Below are positions 7,981 through 17,800 of a stretch of 64,000 bases of DNA, piece after piece. Numbering within the stretch: position 1 is the first letter of the stretch; each line of letters begins with the position of its first letter. The position numbers were made by a program, and so were the translations under genes. The notes below the pieces were generated by a model, which was not told the DNA's origin, did not search any database, and was given only the letters and a program-made list of their open reading frames with translations. The stretch is from Pseudothioclava nitratireducens (lineage in GTDB: Bacteria; Pseudomonadota; Alphaproteobacteria; Rhodobacterales; Rhodobacteraceae): the NCBI RefSeq assembly GCF_029210495.1, contig NZ_JARGDK010000005.1, forward strand, positions 186,001 through 250,000. Direction: 5' to 3'.

Positions 7981-8936
7981 CAGACGACACCGGCGCGCAG
8001 GCAGTCGTGGATATGCAGGATACCCCGCGGGCGGTTGCCCTCGACCACGAAGAGGCAGGTGATCTTGCGCTCGTTCATCACCGCGACGGCGGCTTCGGCC
8101 AGTTGATCGGCTGTGATGGTGCGCGGATTGCGCGTCATCACCTCGGCTGCGGTGTGGGACAAAAGCCCCTCCATATGCCGCCGAAGGTCGCCATCGGTAA
8201 TGACCCCCGACAGGGCACCATCCGCATCGGTCACCCCAACGACGCCAAAACCCTTCTGGCTGATCCGCAATAGCGCCTCGGACATCGGCGTGTCCTCGGC
8301 GACAAGGGGCATATCCTCATGCATGAGGTCCGCCACCTTCGCCAACCGCGCGCCGAGCTTGCCGCCCGGATGGAAAGTGCGGAAATGCTCGGGCGTGAAT
8401 TCACGATGCTCCATCAGAGCGACGGCGAGCGCATCGCCCAAAGCCAGCGTCATCGTCGTCGAGGTCGTCGGCACCACGCCCGTCCCGCAAGCCTCGGCGG
8501 CCTGGGGCAGAACGATGGCGACATCCGATTGCGTGAGCAGCGTTGAGCCAGGCCGCGAGGCGACCCCGATCAGCGGGATACGAAACCGCCGGGTATGCGC
8601 GATGATGTCGGACAGTTCGGGCGTTTCACCCGAATTGGACAGCACCAGCGCCACATCGTCACGGGTGACCATGCCCAGATCGCCATGGCTCGCCTCGGCC
8701 GGGTGCACGAATTGCGCGGGCGTCCCGGTCGACGCCAGAGTCGCCGCGATCTTGCGCCCGATATGGCCCGATTTCCCCATGCCCGAGACGATGACTCGAC
8801 CGCGTGCCTGCAAGATCGTTTCGACGGCCCTCGTGAAATTCTCGTCGAGGGTCGCGGCCAGCGTGCGCAGGCCCTCGGCCTCGATCTCTATAACCCGGCT
8901 TGCGGTCGCGCGAAAATCAGTGGTGGAAGATGTCAT
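7980..8936 (-). CDS. kdsD: KpsF/GutQ family arabinose-5-phosphate isomerase (KdsD)
   Basis: Converts ribulose-5-phosphate to arabinose-5-phosphate, first step toward Kdo of LPS. The SIS domain (residues ~40-180) shows VSGMGKSGHIGRKIAATL, a HGDLGMV segment and VLSNSGETPEL. Two CBS domains follow from about residue 205, ending with ITCLFVVEGNRPRGILHIHDCL. At 318 aa the length is usual. It overlaps the end of rnd by 20 bases and is followed directly by lptC, a standard rnd-kdsD-lptC-lptA-lptB order. A capsule-specific isomerase is possible, but the context favours LPS. Confidence 0.93.
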   Translation of the reverse strand: MTSSTTDFRATASRVIEIEAEGLRTLAATLDENFTRAVETILQARGRVIVSGMGKSGHIGRKIAATLASTGTPAQFVHPAEASHGDLGMVTRDDVALVLSNSGETPELSDIIAHTRRFRIPLIGVASRPGSTLLTQSDVAIVLPQAAEACGTGVVPTTSTTMTLALGDALAVALMEHREFTPEHFRTFHPGGKLGARLAKVADLMHEDMPLVAEDTPMSEALLRISQKGFGVVGVTDADGALSGVITDGDLRRHMEGLLSHTAAEVMTRNPRTITADQLAEAAVAVMNERKITCLFVVEGNRPRGILHIHDCLRAGVV

Positions 8937-9531
8937 TCGGCTCCTCCCACCCCATCAGGTCCAGACGCGCGCGGGTCGGCAGGAAATCGAAACAAGCCTG
9001 CGCAAGAGCGGTGCGATCCTCGCGCGCGAGACGCTCGACAAGAACTTCCTTGAGGCGGTGCAGATAAAGCACGTCGGACGCCGCATATTCGAGCTGCGCC
9101 TGCGTCAGTGCAGCCGCGCCCCAGTCCGAGGTCTGCTGCTGCTTGGAAATATCCACGCCGGCAAGCTCTTGAAGCAGGAATTTCAGCCCGTGCCGGTCAG
9201 TGAACGTGCGCACCATCTTGGACGCGATCTTGGTGCAGAAGACCGGCGCGGTCACCACGCCAAAGGCGTTATAGAGCGCCGCGATATCGAAACGCGCGAA
9301 GTGGAACAGCTTTTCGGTTCCCGGATCGGCCAGCATGGCGCATAGACGCGGTGCCTCGGTCTGGCCCTTGGCGATCTGCACCAGATGGGCATCGCCATCG
9401 CCCGCGCTCAACTGCACGAGGCAAAGCCGGTCGCGGCGCGGGTCGAGCCCCATGGTTTCGGTATCGATAGCCACGACGGGGCCAAGCGAAAGCCCCTCGG
9501 GCAGGTCGTTCTGATGCAGGTAGATCGTCAC
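8917..9531 (-). CDS. rnd: Ribonuclease D (short form)
   Basis: 3'-5' exoribonuclease of the DEDD family acting on tRNA and structured RNA 3' ends. Visible motifs: Exo I VVAIDTETMGLDP, Exo II LFHFARFDIAAL and Exo III YAASDVLYLHRL, including the YxxxD signature. At 204 aa from GTG 9531 it has the exonuclease domain and lacks a C-terminal HRDC domain, as is common in alphaproteobacteria. The frame stays open further upstream but into the tRNA-Leu terminator, so the GTG reading MTIYLHQNDLPEGL was chosen. It overlaps kdsD by 20 bases. Confidence 0.92.
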   Translation of the reverse strand: MTIYLHQNDLPEGLSLGPVVAIDTETMGLDPRRDRLCLVQLSAGDGDAHLVQIAKGQTEAPRLCAMLADPGTEKLFHFARFDIAALYNAFGVVTAPVFCTKIASKMVRTFTDRHGLKFLLQELAGVDISKQQQTSDWGAAALTQAQLEYAASDVLYLHRLKEVLVERLAREDRTALAQACFDFLPTRARLDLMGWEEPNDIFHH

Positions 9532-9636
9532 GCGGCGTCTCTTTCTGTTGGTCCGGCGCCATATAAGCGCTTTTGTACGCCAATGCCAACGCGGCGCGGC
9601 GGCCCGTGGCCCCACCGAAGCCGGGGCCAGAAAACG

Positions 9637-9660
9637 AAAAACCCTCGCCGAAGCGAGGGT
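9637..9660 (-). terminator. Intrinsic terminator of the tRNA-Leu gene
   Basis: On the minus strand, CCCTCGC-TTCG-GCGAGGG is a perfect 7-bp stem with a stable UUCG tetraloop followed by TTTTT. It lies 21 bases past the tRNA 3' end and upstream of rnd. Confidence 0.88.
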
Positions 9661-9681
9661 CTTGCGGGCTCCCGAAGGAGT

Positions 9682-9766
9682 TGGTGCCCAGAAGAGGACT
9701 CGAACCTCCACGCCTTGCGGCACACGGACCTGAACCGTGCGCGTCTACCAATTCCGCCATCTGGGC
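9682..9766 (-). tRNA. tRNA-Leu (anticodon CAG)
   Basis: Read on the minus strand, the 85-base gene has an acceptor stem GCCCAGA paired with TCTGGGC, a D-arm with TTGGTAGA, an anticodon stem CACGG/CCGTG around the loop TTCAGGT (anticodon CAG, leucine codon CUG), a long class II variable arm (TGCCGCAAGGCGT) and a T-arm GGTTCGAGTCC. The CCA end is encoded. CUG is the dominant leucine codon in high-G+C genomes, so this is a key decoding tRNA. Confidence 0.97.
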
Positions 9767-9928
9767 CGATGTCGTGGGGGGCGATGTAGCTGTGCCACGC
9801 GACACTGTCAACGGGGGGCGTGAAGAATTTCGTCAAGGACCGCGCCAAGCTGGCCTTTGGCCTTGTTCCTCAGGGGGCTTGGCGCTAATCAGGGTGCGAC
9901 AAATTTTGCACGAGAAAGGCCGAAGCCC

Positions 9929-10915
9929 ATGTCGAAGCTGGTCACGATCTATGGCGGTTCTGGATTTGTGGGGCGCTATATCGCCCGGCGTATGGCGAAG
10001 CTTGGCTGGCGCGTTCGCGTCGCGGTTCGCCGCCCGAACGAGGCACTGTTCGTGAAACCCTATGGCGCCGTCGGTCAGGTCGAGCCGGTTCTGTGCAATA
10101 TCCGCGATGACGCTAGCGTTAAGGCCGCGATGAACGGGGCCGATGCCGTAGTGAACTGCGTGGGCATCCTCGTGGGCGTCGGCAAGAACAAGTTCGACGC
10201 AGTTCAGGCCGAAGGCGCAGGTCGCATCGCGCGGATCGCGGCGGAGAGCGGCGTGCAAAACCTCGTGCATATTTCTGCGATCGGGGCCGATGCCGAGTCG
10301 GAAAGCACCTACGCCCGCACCAAGGCGCAAGGCGAGGCTGCTGTTCTGGCGGCCTTCCCCAATGCGACAATCCTGCGCCCCTCGATCATCTTCGGCAACG
10401 AGGATGGCTTTTTCAACAAATTCGCCGGCATGGCGCGCTTCACCCCGATCCTGCCGATCTTCGGCGGCGATACCCGCTTCCAGCCGGTCTATGTCGAAGA
10501 CGTCGCGCAAGCGGCGGTCAAAGGCGTGCTCGGCGAGGCGCAGGGCATCTATGAGCTGGGCGGCCCGGATGTGGACACCTTCCGCGGCCTGATGGACAAG
10601 ATGCTCGAGGTCATCAACCGCAAGCGCCTCGTGGTCAGCCTGCCCTTCTTCGTGGGTAAGATCATGGGCGGCGCGCTGGATCTCGTGCAGGCGGCAACGG
10701 GTGGTCTCGTGGTCAACAAGATGGTGACGCGCGACCAGATCAAGAACCTCGCCAAAGATAATGTCGTGGCGGCGGGCGCGAAGGGCCTTGCCGATCTGGG
10801 CATCAAGCCGACCCCGGTCGACGCAATCCTGCCCGATTACCTGTGGCGCTTCCGCCCGAACGGGCAATACGACGCCATTCAGGCCTCGGCCAAGAACCTG
10901 CGCAAGCCGTCCTGA
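9929..10915 (+). CDS. NDUFA9-like NAD(P)-binding protein (atypical SDR)
   Basis: Extended short-chain dehydrogenase-like protein of the complex I NDUFA9 subunit family. The Rossmann nucleotide-binding loop is [17 protein letters not shown] near residue 5; VVNCVGIL near residue 75 and an [11 protein letters not shown] segment near residue 155 are typical. The catalytic YxxxK is present as YARTKAQGE. At 328 aa from ATG 9929, preceded by AAGG; a longer open frame upstream lacks homology. In mitochondria and alphaproteobacteria such proteins associate with NADH dehydrogenase, but no nuo genes are nearby. Its stop overlaps uppP by one base (TGATG). Confidence 0.88.
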   Translation: MSKLVTIYGGSGFVGRYIARRMAKLGWRVRVAVRRPNEALFVKPYGAVGQVEPVLCNIRDDASVKAAMNGADAVVNCVGILVGVGKNKFDAVQAEGAGRIARIAAESGVQNLVHISAIGADAESESTYARTKAQGEAAVLAAFPNATILRPSIIFGNEDGFFNKFAGMARFTPILPIFGGDTRFQPVYVEDVAQAAVKGVLGEAQGIYELGGPDVDTFRGLMDKMLEVINRKRLVVSLPFFVGKIMGGALDLVQAATGGLVVNKMVTRDQIKNLAKDNVVAAGAKGLADLGIKPTPVDAILPDYLWRFRPNGQYDAIQASAKNLRKPS

Positions 10916-11715
10916 TGGACGAGACGCTCGTCGCGGCGTTTCTGGGGCTGCTTGAAGGGCTGACCGAGTTCATTCCGGTCTCCTCCACGGGCCATGTGCT
11001 GCTGGCCGGGCATTTCCTCGGCTTCGAAAGCACCGGCAAAGCGTTCGAGGTCGTGATCCAGCTTGGCGCAATTCTGGCCATTCTTGGTGTATACGCGAAG
11101 CTGCTGATCTCGACCTTTGCGGCGGCCCCTACCGACCCTGCCGCGCGCCGCTTCATTCTTTCGGTGCTCATCGCGTTCTTTCCGGCGGTGGTTATCGGCG
11201 TTCTGGCGCATGACTTCATCAAGACGGTGCTCTTTGAGACACCCATGCTGATCGCCATCATGCTGATCCTCGGGGGCTTCGTTCTGCTGGTGGTGGACCG
11301 CTGGAAGATCGACGTCAAATATGAGGATGCGACCGATCTACCCCTTTGGACCGCACTGAAGATCGGTTTTTTTCAATGCCTTGCAATGATTCCTGGCACG
11401 TCGCGCTCGGGGTCGACGATTGTCGGAGCGATGCTGATGGGCGTATCCAAACGCGCGGCGGCGGAGTTCAGCTTCTTCCTGTCGATGCCGACAATGGCAG
11501 GGGCGTTTGCCTACGACCTCTACAAGAACCGCGACATCCTGAGCGCGGCAGACATGAACCTGATCGCGGTCGGATTCGTGCTCGCCTTCATCTCGGCGCT
11601 GATCGTGGTGCGCGGCCTCCTCGCCTTCGTAAGTCGGCACGGATACGCACTGTTTGGCTGGTGGCGAATCATCGTGGGTAGCGTTGTTTTGCTGGCACTT
11701 TTGGGCGGCCGCTAA
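10915..11715 (+). CDS. uppP: Undecaprenyl-diphosphatase UppP (BacA)
   Basis: Integral membrane phosphatase recycling undecaprenyl pyrophosphate to the monophosphate carrier for peptidoglycan and polysaccharide synthesis; also confers bacitracin tolerance. Signature motifs are [14 protein letters not shown] near residue 13 and [10 protein letters not shown] near residue 160, which hold the active-site Glu, His, Ser and Arg. Multiple hydrophobic helices are visible over 266 aa, the usual length. The ATG overlaps the stop of the upstream dehydrogenase gene, so the two are coupled. Confidence 0.95.
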   Translation: MDETLVAAFLGLLEGLTEFIPVSSTGHVLLAGHFLGFESTGKAFEVVIQLGAILAILGVYAKLLISTFAAAPTDPAARRFILSVLIAFFPAVVIGVLAHDFIKTVLFETPMLIAIMLILGGFVLLVVDRWKIDVKYEDATDLPLWTALKIGFFQCLAMIPGTSRSGSTIVGAMLMGVSKRAAAEFSFFLSMPTMAGAFAYDLYKNRDILSAADMNLIAVGFVLAFISALIVVRGLLAFVSRHGYALFGWWRIIVGSVVLLALLGGR

Positions 11716-11731
11716 GGGATTGGTAATTACT

Positions 11732-11802
11732 ACTGACCTAAATTCGGTCAGTTTGTCGCGCCCCAACCCGTTTTCGGCGTAAAAATTCTGCATTTAGGTC
11801 AG
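11732..11802. promoter_or_regulatory. Nested inverted repeats (GGTCAG half-sites) upstream of gltD
   Basis: ACTGACC (11732-11738) and GGTCAGT (11746-11752) form a perfect 7-bp inverted repeat. In addition, CTGACCTAAAT (11733-11743) is perfectly repeated in inverse as ATTTAGGTCAG (11792-11802). Three related half-sites within 71 bases in the 163-base uppP-gltD gap suggest an operator for gltD or alternative hairpins. The binding protein is unknown. Confidence 0.45.
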
Positions 11803-11878
11803 CATTGCTTACTTTTAATTCCGCCCGCTGCGGTGTAGGAGTGCGCGTCTGGAATTTACCCCATTGGGAGGCGCAGCC

Positions 11879-13312
11879 ATGGCCAAGCAACGCATGCTGA
11901 AATTCGTCACGACGGCGAAGGAAATGCCCGAGAAGCGTGACGCGACTGTGCGCGCCAATGATTTCCAAGAGATTTACCGCGAGTTCGCAGATCAAAAGGC
12001 CGCCGAGCAGGCATCGCGCTGTTCGCAATGCGGTGTGCCCTATTGTCAGTCGCATTGCCCGCTGCACAACAACATCCCGGACTGGCTGCGGTTGACGGCG
12101 GAGGGGCGGTTGCAAGAGGCGTATGAGATCAGCCAGGCGACGAACACCTTCCCGGAGATCTGCGGCCGCATCTGCCCGCAGGACCGCCTGTGCGAAGGCA
12201 ACTGCGTGATCGAGCAATCGGGCCATGGCACCGTGACCATCGGCGCGGTCGAGAAATATATCACCGACACCGCTTGGGACATGGGCTGGGTGAAGCCGGT
12301 GAAGCCCACGCATGAGCGCGCGGAAACGGTCGGGATCATCGGTGCGGGGCCGGGTGGCCTTGCGGCGGCGGACGTGCTGCGCCGCGCGGGCGTGCAGGTC
12401 ACGGTCTATGACCGCTACGACCGCGCGGGCGGCCTGCTGACCTACGGCATCCCCGGCTTCAAGCTGGAAAAAGACGTCGTCATGCAGCGCATCAAGCAGC
12501 TTGAAGATGGCGGCGTGCAATTCGTGCTGAACTGCAATGTCGGCACCGATATCAGCTTCGACGCGATCCGCGGCAAGCATGACGCGGTGCTGATCGCGAC
12601 CGGCGTCTACAAGACCCGCGACCTGCGCGATCCCGGCGCGGATGCCGCTGGCATCGTGCGTGCAATCGACTACCTGACGGTCTCGAACAAACTGTCGTTT
12701 GGCGACGAAGTGGCTGAATTCACTGACGGAACGCTCAATGCCGAAGGCAAGAACGTGGTCGTCATCGGCGGCGGCGACACCGCGATGGACTGCGTGCGCA
12801 CGGCGATCCGCCAAGGCGCGAAATCGGTGAAATGTCTCTACCGCCGCGACCGCGCGAACATGCCCGGCTCGCAGCGCGAAGTGCAGAACGCCGAGGAGGA
12901 AGGCGTCGAGTTCGTCTGGCTCGCAGCCCCGAACGCGTTCAGCGGCAACCCGGTTTCGTCGGTCACCGTGCAGAAGATGCGCCTTGGCGCACCGGATGCC
13001 TCGGGCCGTCAAAGCCCCGAACCGATCGAGGGCGGCATTTACGAAGAACCCGCTGATCTGGTCATCAAGGCGCTGGGTTTCGAGCCGGAGAACCTGCCCG
13101 AACAATGGGGTGTGGACGATCTGGAAACCACCCGCTGGGGCACGGTGAAGGCCGAGTTCGCAACGCACGCAACCTCGATCCCCGGCGTCTATGCGGTGGG
13201 CGATATCGTGCGCGGCGCGAGCCTTGTGGTCTGGGCGATCCGCGACGGTCGTGAGGCCGGCGCCGAGATCGTGAAGTATCTCGACGGCGCCGCTCAGGTC
13301 GCCGCCGAGTAA
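11879..13312 (+). CDS. gltD: Glutamate synthase (NADPH) small subunit
   Basis: Beta subunit of GOGAT. It passes electrons from NADPH through FAD and iron-sulfur centres to the large subunit, making glutamate from glutamine and 2-oxoglutarate in the cytoplasm. Cysteine clusters CSQCGVPYCQSHCPL (near residue 47) and CGRICPQDRLCEGNC (near residue 95) bind 4Fe-4S clusters. GAGPGGLAAADVLR is the FAD site and VIGGGDTAMDCVR the NADPH site. At 477 aa, normal. GGGAGG seven bases before ATG 11879 decides the start. Unusually, two other genes separate it from gltB. Confidence 0.96.
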   Translation: MAKQRMLKFVTTAKEMPEKRDATVRANDFQEIYREFADQKAAEQASRCSQCGVPYCQSHCPLHNNIPDWLRLTAEGRLQEAYEISQATNTFPEICGRICPQDRLCEGNCVIEQSGHGTVTIGAVEKYITDTAWDMGWVKPVKPTHERAETVGIIGAGPGGLAAADVLRRAGVQVTVYDRYDRAGGLLTYGIPGFKLEKDVVMQRIKQLEDGGVQFVLNCNVGTDISFDAIRGKHDAVLIATGVYKTRDLRDPGADAAGIVRAIDYLTVSNKLSFGDEVAEFTDGTLNAEGKNVVVIGGGDTAMDCVRTAIRQGAKSVKCLYRRDRANMPGSQREVQNAEEEGVEFVWLAAPNAFSGNPVSSVTVQKMRLGAPDASGRQSPEPIEGGIYEEPADLVIKALGFEPENLPEQWGVDDLETTRWGTVKAEFATHATSIPGVYAVGDIVRGASLVVWAIRDGREAGAEIVKYLDGAAQVAAE

Positions 13313-13435
13313 AGCCAGCTTTGGTATGGTTTTCCGCCAGCTTTGCGCCATACGGCGATCTGGCGGGGGCCGAAACGGGTTCGACACAATCGGGTCAGGG
13401 ATGCTGACCGTAGTGCTTGCGAAAGGGTAAATGAG

Positions 13436-14149
13436 GTGAACGCAGCAGCGCTCCTTCCAGCAACGGTTCTGGCGGTTTTGACCGCCGGGCTGGCGCATGG
13501 TGCGGGCACATTCACCCCGCCCGAGGGTTGCACGCTCGACATGACGGTGCAGCTGCGCGAATGCCGCGTGGCGAACCATTACCACTGCGCAGGCGACCCG
13601 TCGGGCGAGCGCTGGATTTCCTATGCCGATGGCGCGGGTGAGTATTTCCTGAGCCGGATCGACGCCGAGACGCGCTGGATCGAGAGCATCAGCCTGCAAA
13701 CCGGCGAAGTGGATCGGCTCGACGCGGGCGCCTCGGCGGATAATGCCGATTTCTCCGCACTGCTGGCCACGGGCCGCGATGATTACGATTTTATCACGCG
13801 GAACAATTTCGGCGAGACGAGCCGCTATGTCGGCTATGACCAGTTGACGGGCGAACAGGTCACGATCGACGGCGTGACGCTGGAACGCTGCGTGTTCGAG
13901 CTTGAGGCGACGGACGGCAACGGCAACGTGCTGTTCTCGCGCAAGGGGACGCAATATGTCAGCGCCGAACACCGCGTGTTTTATGGCGATATCGAGACCT
14001 TCCGCAACGCGCTTGGCGAAGAGGTGCAATCGGTGATGAGCCCGGTGACCTTCGCCTTTGAGGGCGAGGACGGCTTTGGTGAGGCCGAGCCGAAATTCGA
14101 CTGCGACATGCTGATGACGGGCCAATTCGGGATCGGGGGGCGGTCATGA
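13436..14149 (+). CDS. Predicted secreted protein of unknown function (237 aa)
   Basis: I do not recognise the family. The GTG start follows GAAAGGG at good spacing and gives a clear signal peptide (ALLPATVLAVLTAGLAHGAG), so the mature protein should be periplasmic or secreted. The mature part has several Cys residues (GCTLD, RECRV, YHCAGD, LERCVF, FDCDML) and reads as beta-rich with FxxEAT and FYGDIETF segments. Its stop overlaps the ATG of the next gene (ATGA). The pair lies between gltD and gltB, but nothing in the sequence ties it to glutamate synthesis. Confidence 0.72.
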   Translation: MNAAALLPATVLAVLTAGLAHGAGTFTPPEGCTLDMTVQLRECRVANHYHCAGDPSGERWISYADGAGEYFLSRIDAETRWIESISLQTGEVDRLDAGASADNADFSALLATGRDDYDFITRNNFGETSRYVGYDQLTGEQVTIDGVTLERCVFELEATDGNGNVLFSRKGTQYVSAEHRVFYGDIETFRNALGEEVQSVMSPVTFAFEGEDGFGEAEPKFDCDMLMTGQFGIGGRS

Positions 14150-14880
14150 TCGACGTGCGCCCGATCCTCGACGAACCGCCGCTCCACATGAGCTTTTCGC
14201 CCGGCACGAGCGACCGCTTGGTGGTGTCCTTCGCCGGTGTGGGGAACAATCGCCGACAGGTCCCCCCGGTCGAGTTCGCGCGGCTCTCGCATTGGAACGG
14301 TCAGAACAACGTCCTTTACGTCTCGGATCTGAGCCGGAGCTGGATGAACGGGCCGGGCATTGCAGAAGCCGTGGTCGAGGCGGTCCAAGGGATTGGCGCA
14401 AGGCTGAAGCTGAGCGAGATCGTCGCGATCGGCAATTCGATGGGCGGCACGGCGGCGCTGATCCTCGCCTCGCTGATGAAGGTGGACCGCGTGGTCGCGC
14501 TGGTGCCGCAATTCTCTGTGCACCCGGAAGTGATCCCCGGCGAGTGGCGCTGGACCCATTTCCGCGACAAGATCGCGCAATGGCGGTTCCGCGAGAGCCC
14601 CGACCTGCGCGAGACGGGCACGAGCGTCACGATCCTGCATGGCGGCTCCAAGGATGAGCTGATGCATGCGGAGCGGTTCCCCAAAGACGCGGGCTATCGC
14701 CATTTCATCTTTCCGCACGAGGGGCACAATCTGGCCCGCTCGCTGCATGACCGGGGGCTGCTGTCTCCGATCGTCACCCTTTCCATGCTGGGCCGCTTTC
14801 CGCGCGCCAGGCGCGCCATCCGCACTGCGGGCGGCGTGAGCCGGCGCCGGTTCGACCAGACCCCCATTCGCACTCTCTGA
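14146..14880 (+). CDS. Alpha/beta-hydrolase-fold protein (244 aa)
   Basis: Probable hydrolase of unknown substrate. The nucleophile elbow is GNSMGGTAA near residue 97, the likely acid lies in HGGSKDELMH near residue 168, and the catalytic His is in FPHEGHNLAR near residue 190. There is no signal peptide, so it is probably cytoplasmic. Start and stop overlap tightly with neighbours: its ATG overlaps the preceding stop, and gltB starts 12 bases later with a GAGGAG site at this gene's end. It may be an esterase or an acyl-transfer-type protein tied to surface glycans, but this is inference. Confidence 0.78.
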   Translation: MIDVRPILDEPPLHMSFSPGTSDRLVVSFAGVGNNRRQVPPVEFARLSHWNGQNNVLYVSDLSRSWMNGPGIAEAVVEAVQGIGARLKLSEIVAIGNSMGGTAALILASLMKVDRVVALVPQFSVHPEVIPGEWRWTHFRDKIAQWRFRESPDLRETGTSVTILHGGSKDELMHAERFPKDAGYRHFIFPHEGHNLARSLHDRGLLSPIVTLSMLGRFPRARRAIRTAGGVSRRRFDQTPIRTL

Positions 14881-14892
14881 GGAGGCACTGAC

Positions 14893-17800
14893 ATGACGAA
14901 ATATGATGAAGCCTGGGTGGCCGCCGAAGAGGCGAAACGCCAGTGGATGGCGGAGAATTCGCTTTACAAGACCGATGACGAGAAAGCGTCTTGCGGGGTC
15001 GGGCTTGTGGTGTCGCTGGACGGCAAGGCGAGCCGCAAGGTCGTCGAGAACGGGATCGACGCGCTCAAGGCGATCTGGCACCGCGGCGCGGTCGATGCCG
15101 ATGGCAAGACCGGGGACGGTGCGGGTATCCATGTGCAGATCCCGGCACCCTTCTTCTACGATCAGATCCACCGCACCGGGCATGAGCCGGACAAGGCCAA
15201 GCTGATCGCGGTCGGTCAGGTCTTTCTGCCGCGCACCGATTTCGGCGCGCAGGAGCGTTGCCGCACGATCGTCGAGACCGAAGTGCTGCGGATGGGTCAC
15301 TACATCTATGGCTGGCGCCATGTGCCGGTGAACACCGAGGTTCTGGGCGAAAAGGCGAATGCGACGCGCCCCGAGATCGAGCAGATCCTGATCCGCAACG
15401 AGAAGGACATCGACGACGAGCAGTTCGAGCGCGAGCTGTATATCATCCGCCGCCGGATCGAGAAGGCGGCTGTCGCGGCGCAGATCGCGGGTCTCTATAT
15501 CTGTTCGCTGAGCTGCCGCTCGATCATCTACAAGGGGATGATGCTGGCCGAGCAGGTCGCGGAATTCTACCCGGACCTGAAGGACACGCGTTTCGAGAGC
15601 GCCTTTGCGATCTATCACCAGCGTTATTCGACCAACACCTTCCCGCAATGGTGGCTGGCGCAGCCGTTCCGCATGCTGGCGCATAACGGCGAGATCAACA
15701 CGATCAAGGGCAACATCAACTGGATGAAGTCGCACGAGATCCGCATGGCCTCGAACACGTTTGGCGAGATGGCGGGCGATATCAAGCCGATCATCCCGGC
15801 GGGCGCGTCGGATTCGGGCGCGCTGGACGCGGTGTTCGAGGTGATGGTGCGTTCGGGCCGCTCGGCGCCGATGACCAAGACGATGCTGGTTCCCGAGGCG
15901 TGGTCGCAGACCGAGGGCATGCCCAAGGCCTGGGCCGACATGTATGCCTATTGCAATGCCGTGATGGAGCCCTGGGACGGCCCCGCCGCGCTGGCGATGA
16001 CCGATGGCCGCTGGGTCTGTGGGGGTCTCGACCGTAACGGCCTGCGTCCGCTGCGCTATGTGGTGACGGGCGACGGGCTGCTGATCGCGGGCTCCGAGGC
16101 GGGGATGGTCCCGACCGACGAGTCGCGTGTGGTCGAGAAGGGCGCGCTGGGTCCGGGTCAGATGATCGCGGTCGATATGCGCGAGGGCAAACTTTACCAC
16201 GACACCCAGATCAAGGATCGTCTGGCCAACAGCCAGCCGTTTGGCGAATGGATCGAGAAGGTCACCGACCTGAACGCGATGATGCAGGACGTGCCGGAAC
16301 ACGCGTTGTTCTCGGGCGGGGAGCTGCGCAAACGTCAGGTCGCGGCGGGCTACTCGGTCGAAGAGATCGAGCAGATCCTCGCGCCGATGGCCGAAGACGG
16401 TAAAGAGGCGATTGCCTCGATGGGCGACGACACGCCGCCCGCCGTTCTGTCCAAGCAATACCGCCCGCTGAGCCACTTCTTCCGGCAGAACTTCAGCCAG
16501 GTCACCAACCCGCCGATCGACTCCCTGCGCGAGACCCGCGTGATGAGCCTCAAGACGCGGTTCGGCAACCTCAAGAACGTGCTCGACGAGGATAGCAGCC
16601 AGACGGAAATCCTGATCCTCGAAAGCCCGTTCATCGCCAACGGCGAGTTCGACGCGCTCAAGAAGCAATTCGGCGCCGAGGTGACGGTGATCGACTGCAC
16701 CTTCCCGGCAAATGCCGATCAGGAGGCGCTGCGCGACGGGCTGACCCGCATTCGCCACGAGGCCGAGGACGCGGTGCGTTCGGGCGCGCTGCATATCGTG
16801 CTGAGCGACGAGCAACAGGGCGAGGCGCGGGTCGCCATGCCGATGATCCTTGCGACCAGCGCGGTGCATTCGTGGCTGACCAACAAGGGTCTGCGGACCT
16901 TCTGCTCGATCAACGTGCGCTCGGCCGAGTGCATCGACCCGCATTACTTTGCGGTGCTGATCGGCGCGGGCGCGACCACGGTGAACCCCTATCTCGCGCA
17001 AGACACGATCGCGGACCGGATCGAACGCGGCCTGCTCGAAGGCTCGCTTGTGGACAACATGCGCCGTTACCGCGATGCGGTCGATGCGGGTCTGCTCAAG
17101 ATCATGGCGAAGATGGGCATCTCGGTCATCTCGTCCTATCGCGGCGGTCTCAACTTTGAGGCGGTCGGCCTGTCGCGCGCGATGGTCAACGAATACTTCC
17201 CCGGCATGCATTCGCGCATCTCCGGCATCGGTCTGCACGGCATCCAGCACAAGCTGGAGGAAGTGCATGCGAAAGGCTGGAAGGGCGGTCAGGACGTGCT
17301 CCCGATCGGCGGCTTCTATAAAGCGCGCCGCACCGGCGAGACCCATGCCTGGGGCGCACAGTCGATGCACCTGCTGCAATCGGCCTGCGACCGCGCAAGT
17401 TATGACCTGTGGAAGCAGTATTCGGCGCTGATGCGTTCGAACCCGCCGATCCACATCCGCGATCTGCTGGACATCAAGCCGCTGGCCAAGCCGGTGCCGA
17501 TTGAAGAGGTGGAATCGATCACCTCGATCCGCAAACGCTTTGTCACCCCCGGCATGTCGCTGGGCGCGTTGTCGCCGGAGGCGCACAAGCTGCTCAATGT
17601 GGCGATGAACCGGATCGGCGCGAAGTCGGATTCGGGCGAGGGCGGCGAAGATCCGGCGCATTTCGTGCCGGAGCCGAATGGCGACAACCCGTCGGCCAAG
17701 ATCAAGCAGGTGGCTTCGGGCCGGTTCGGCGTGACCGCCGAATACCTGAACCACTGTGAAGAGCTTGAGATCAAGGTCGCGCAGGGGGCGAAACCGGGTG

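Noticed and set aside
11738-14125. A 795-codon minus-strand frame over gltD
   Set aside because: Same antisense artefact; gltD motifs on the plus strand are unambiguous.
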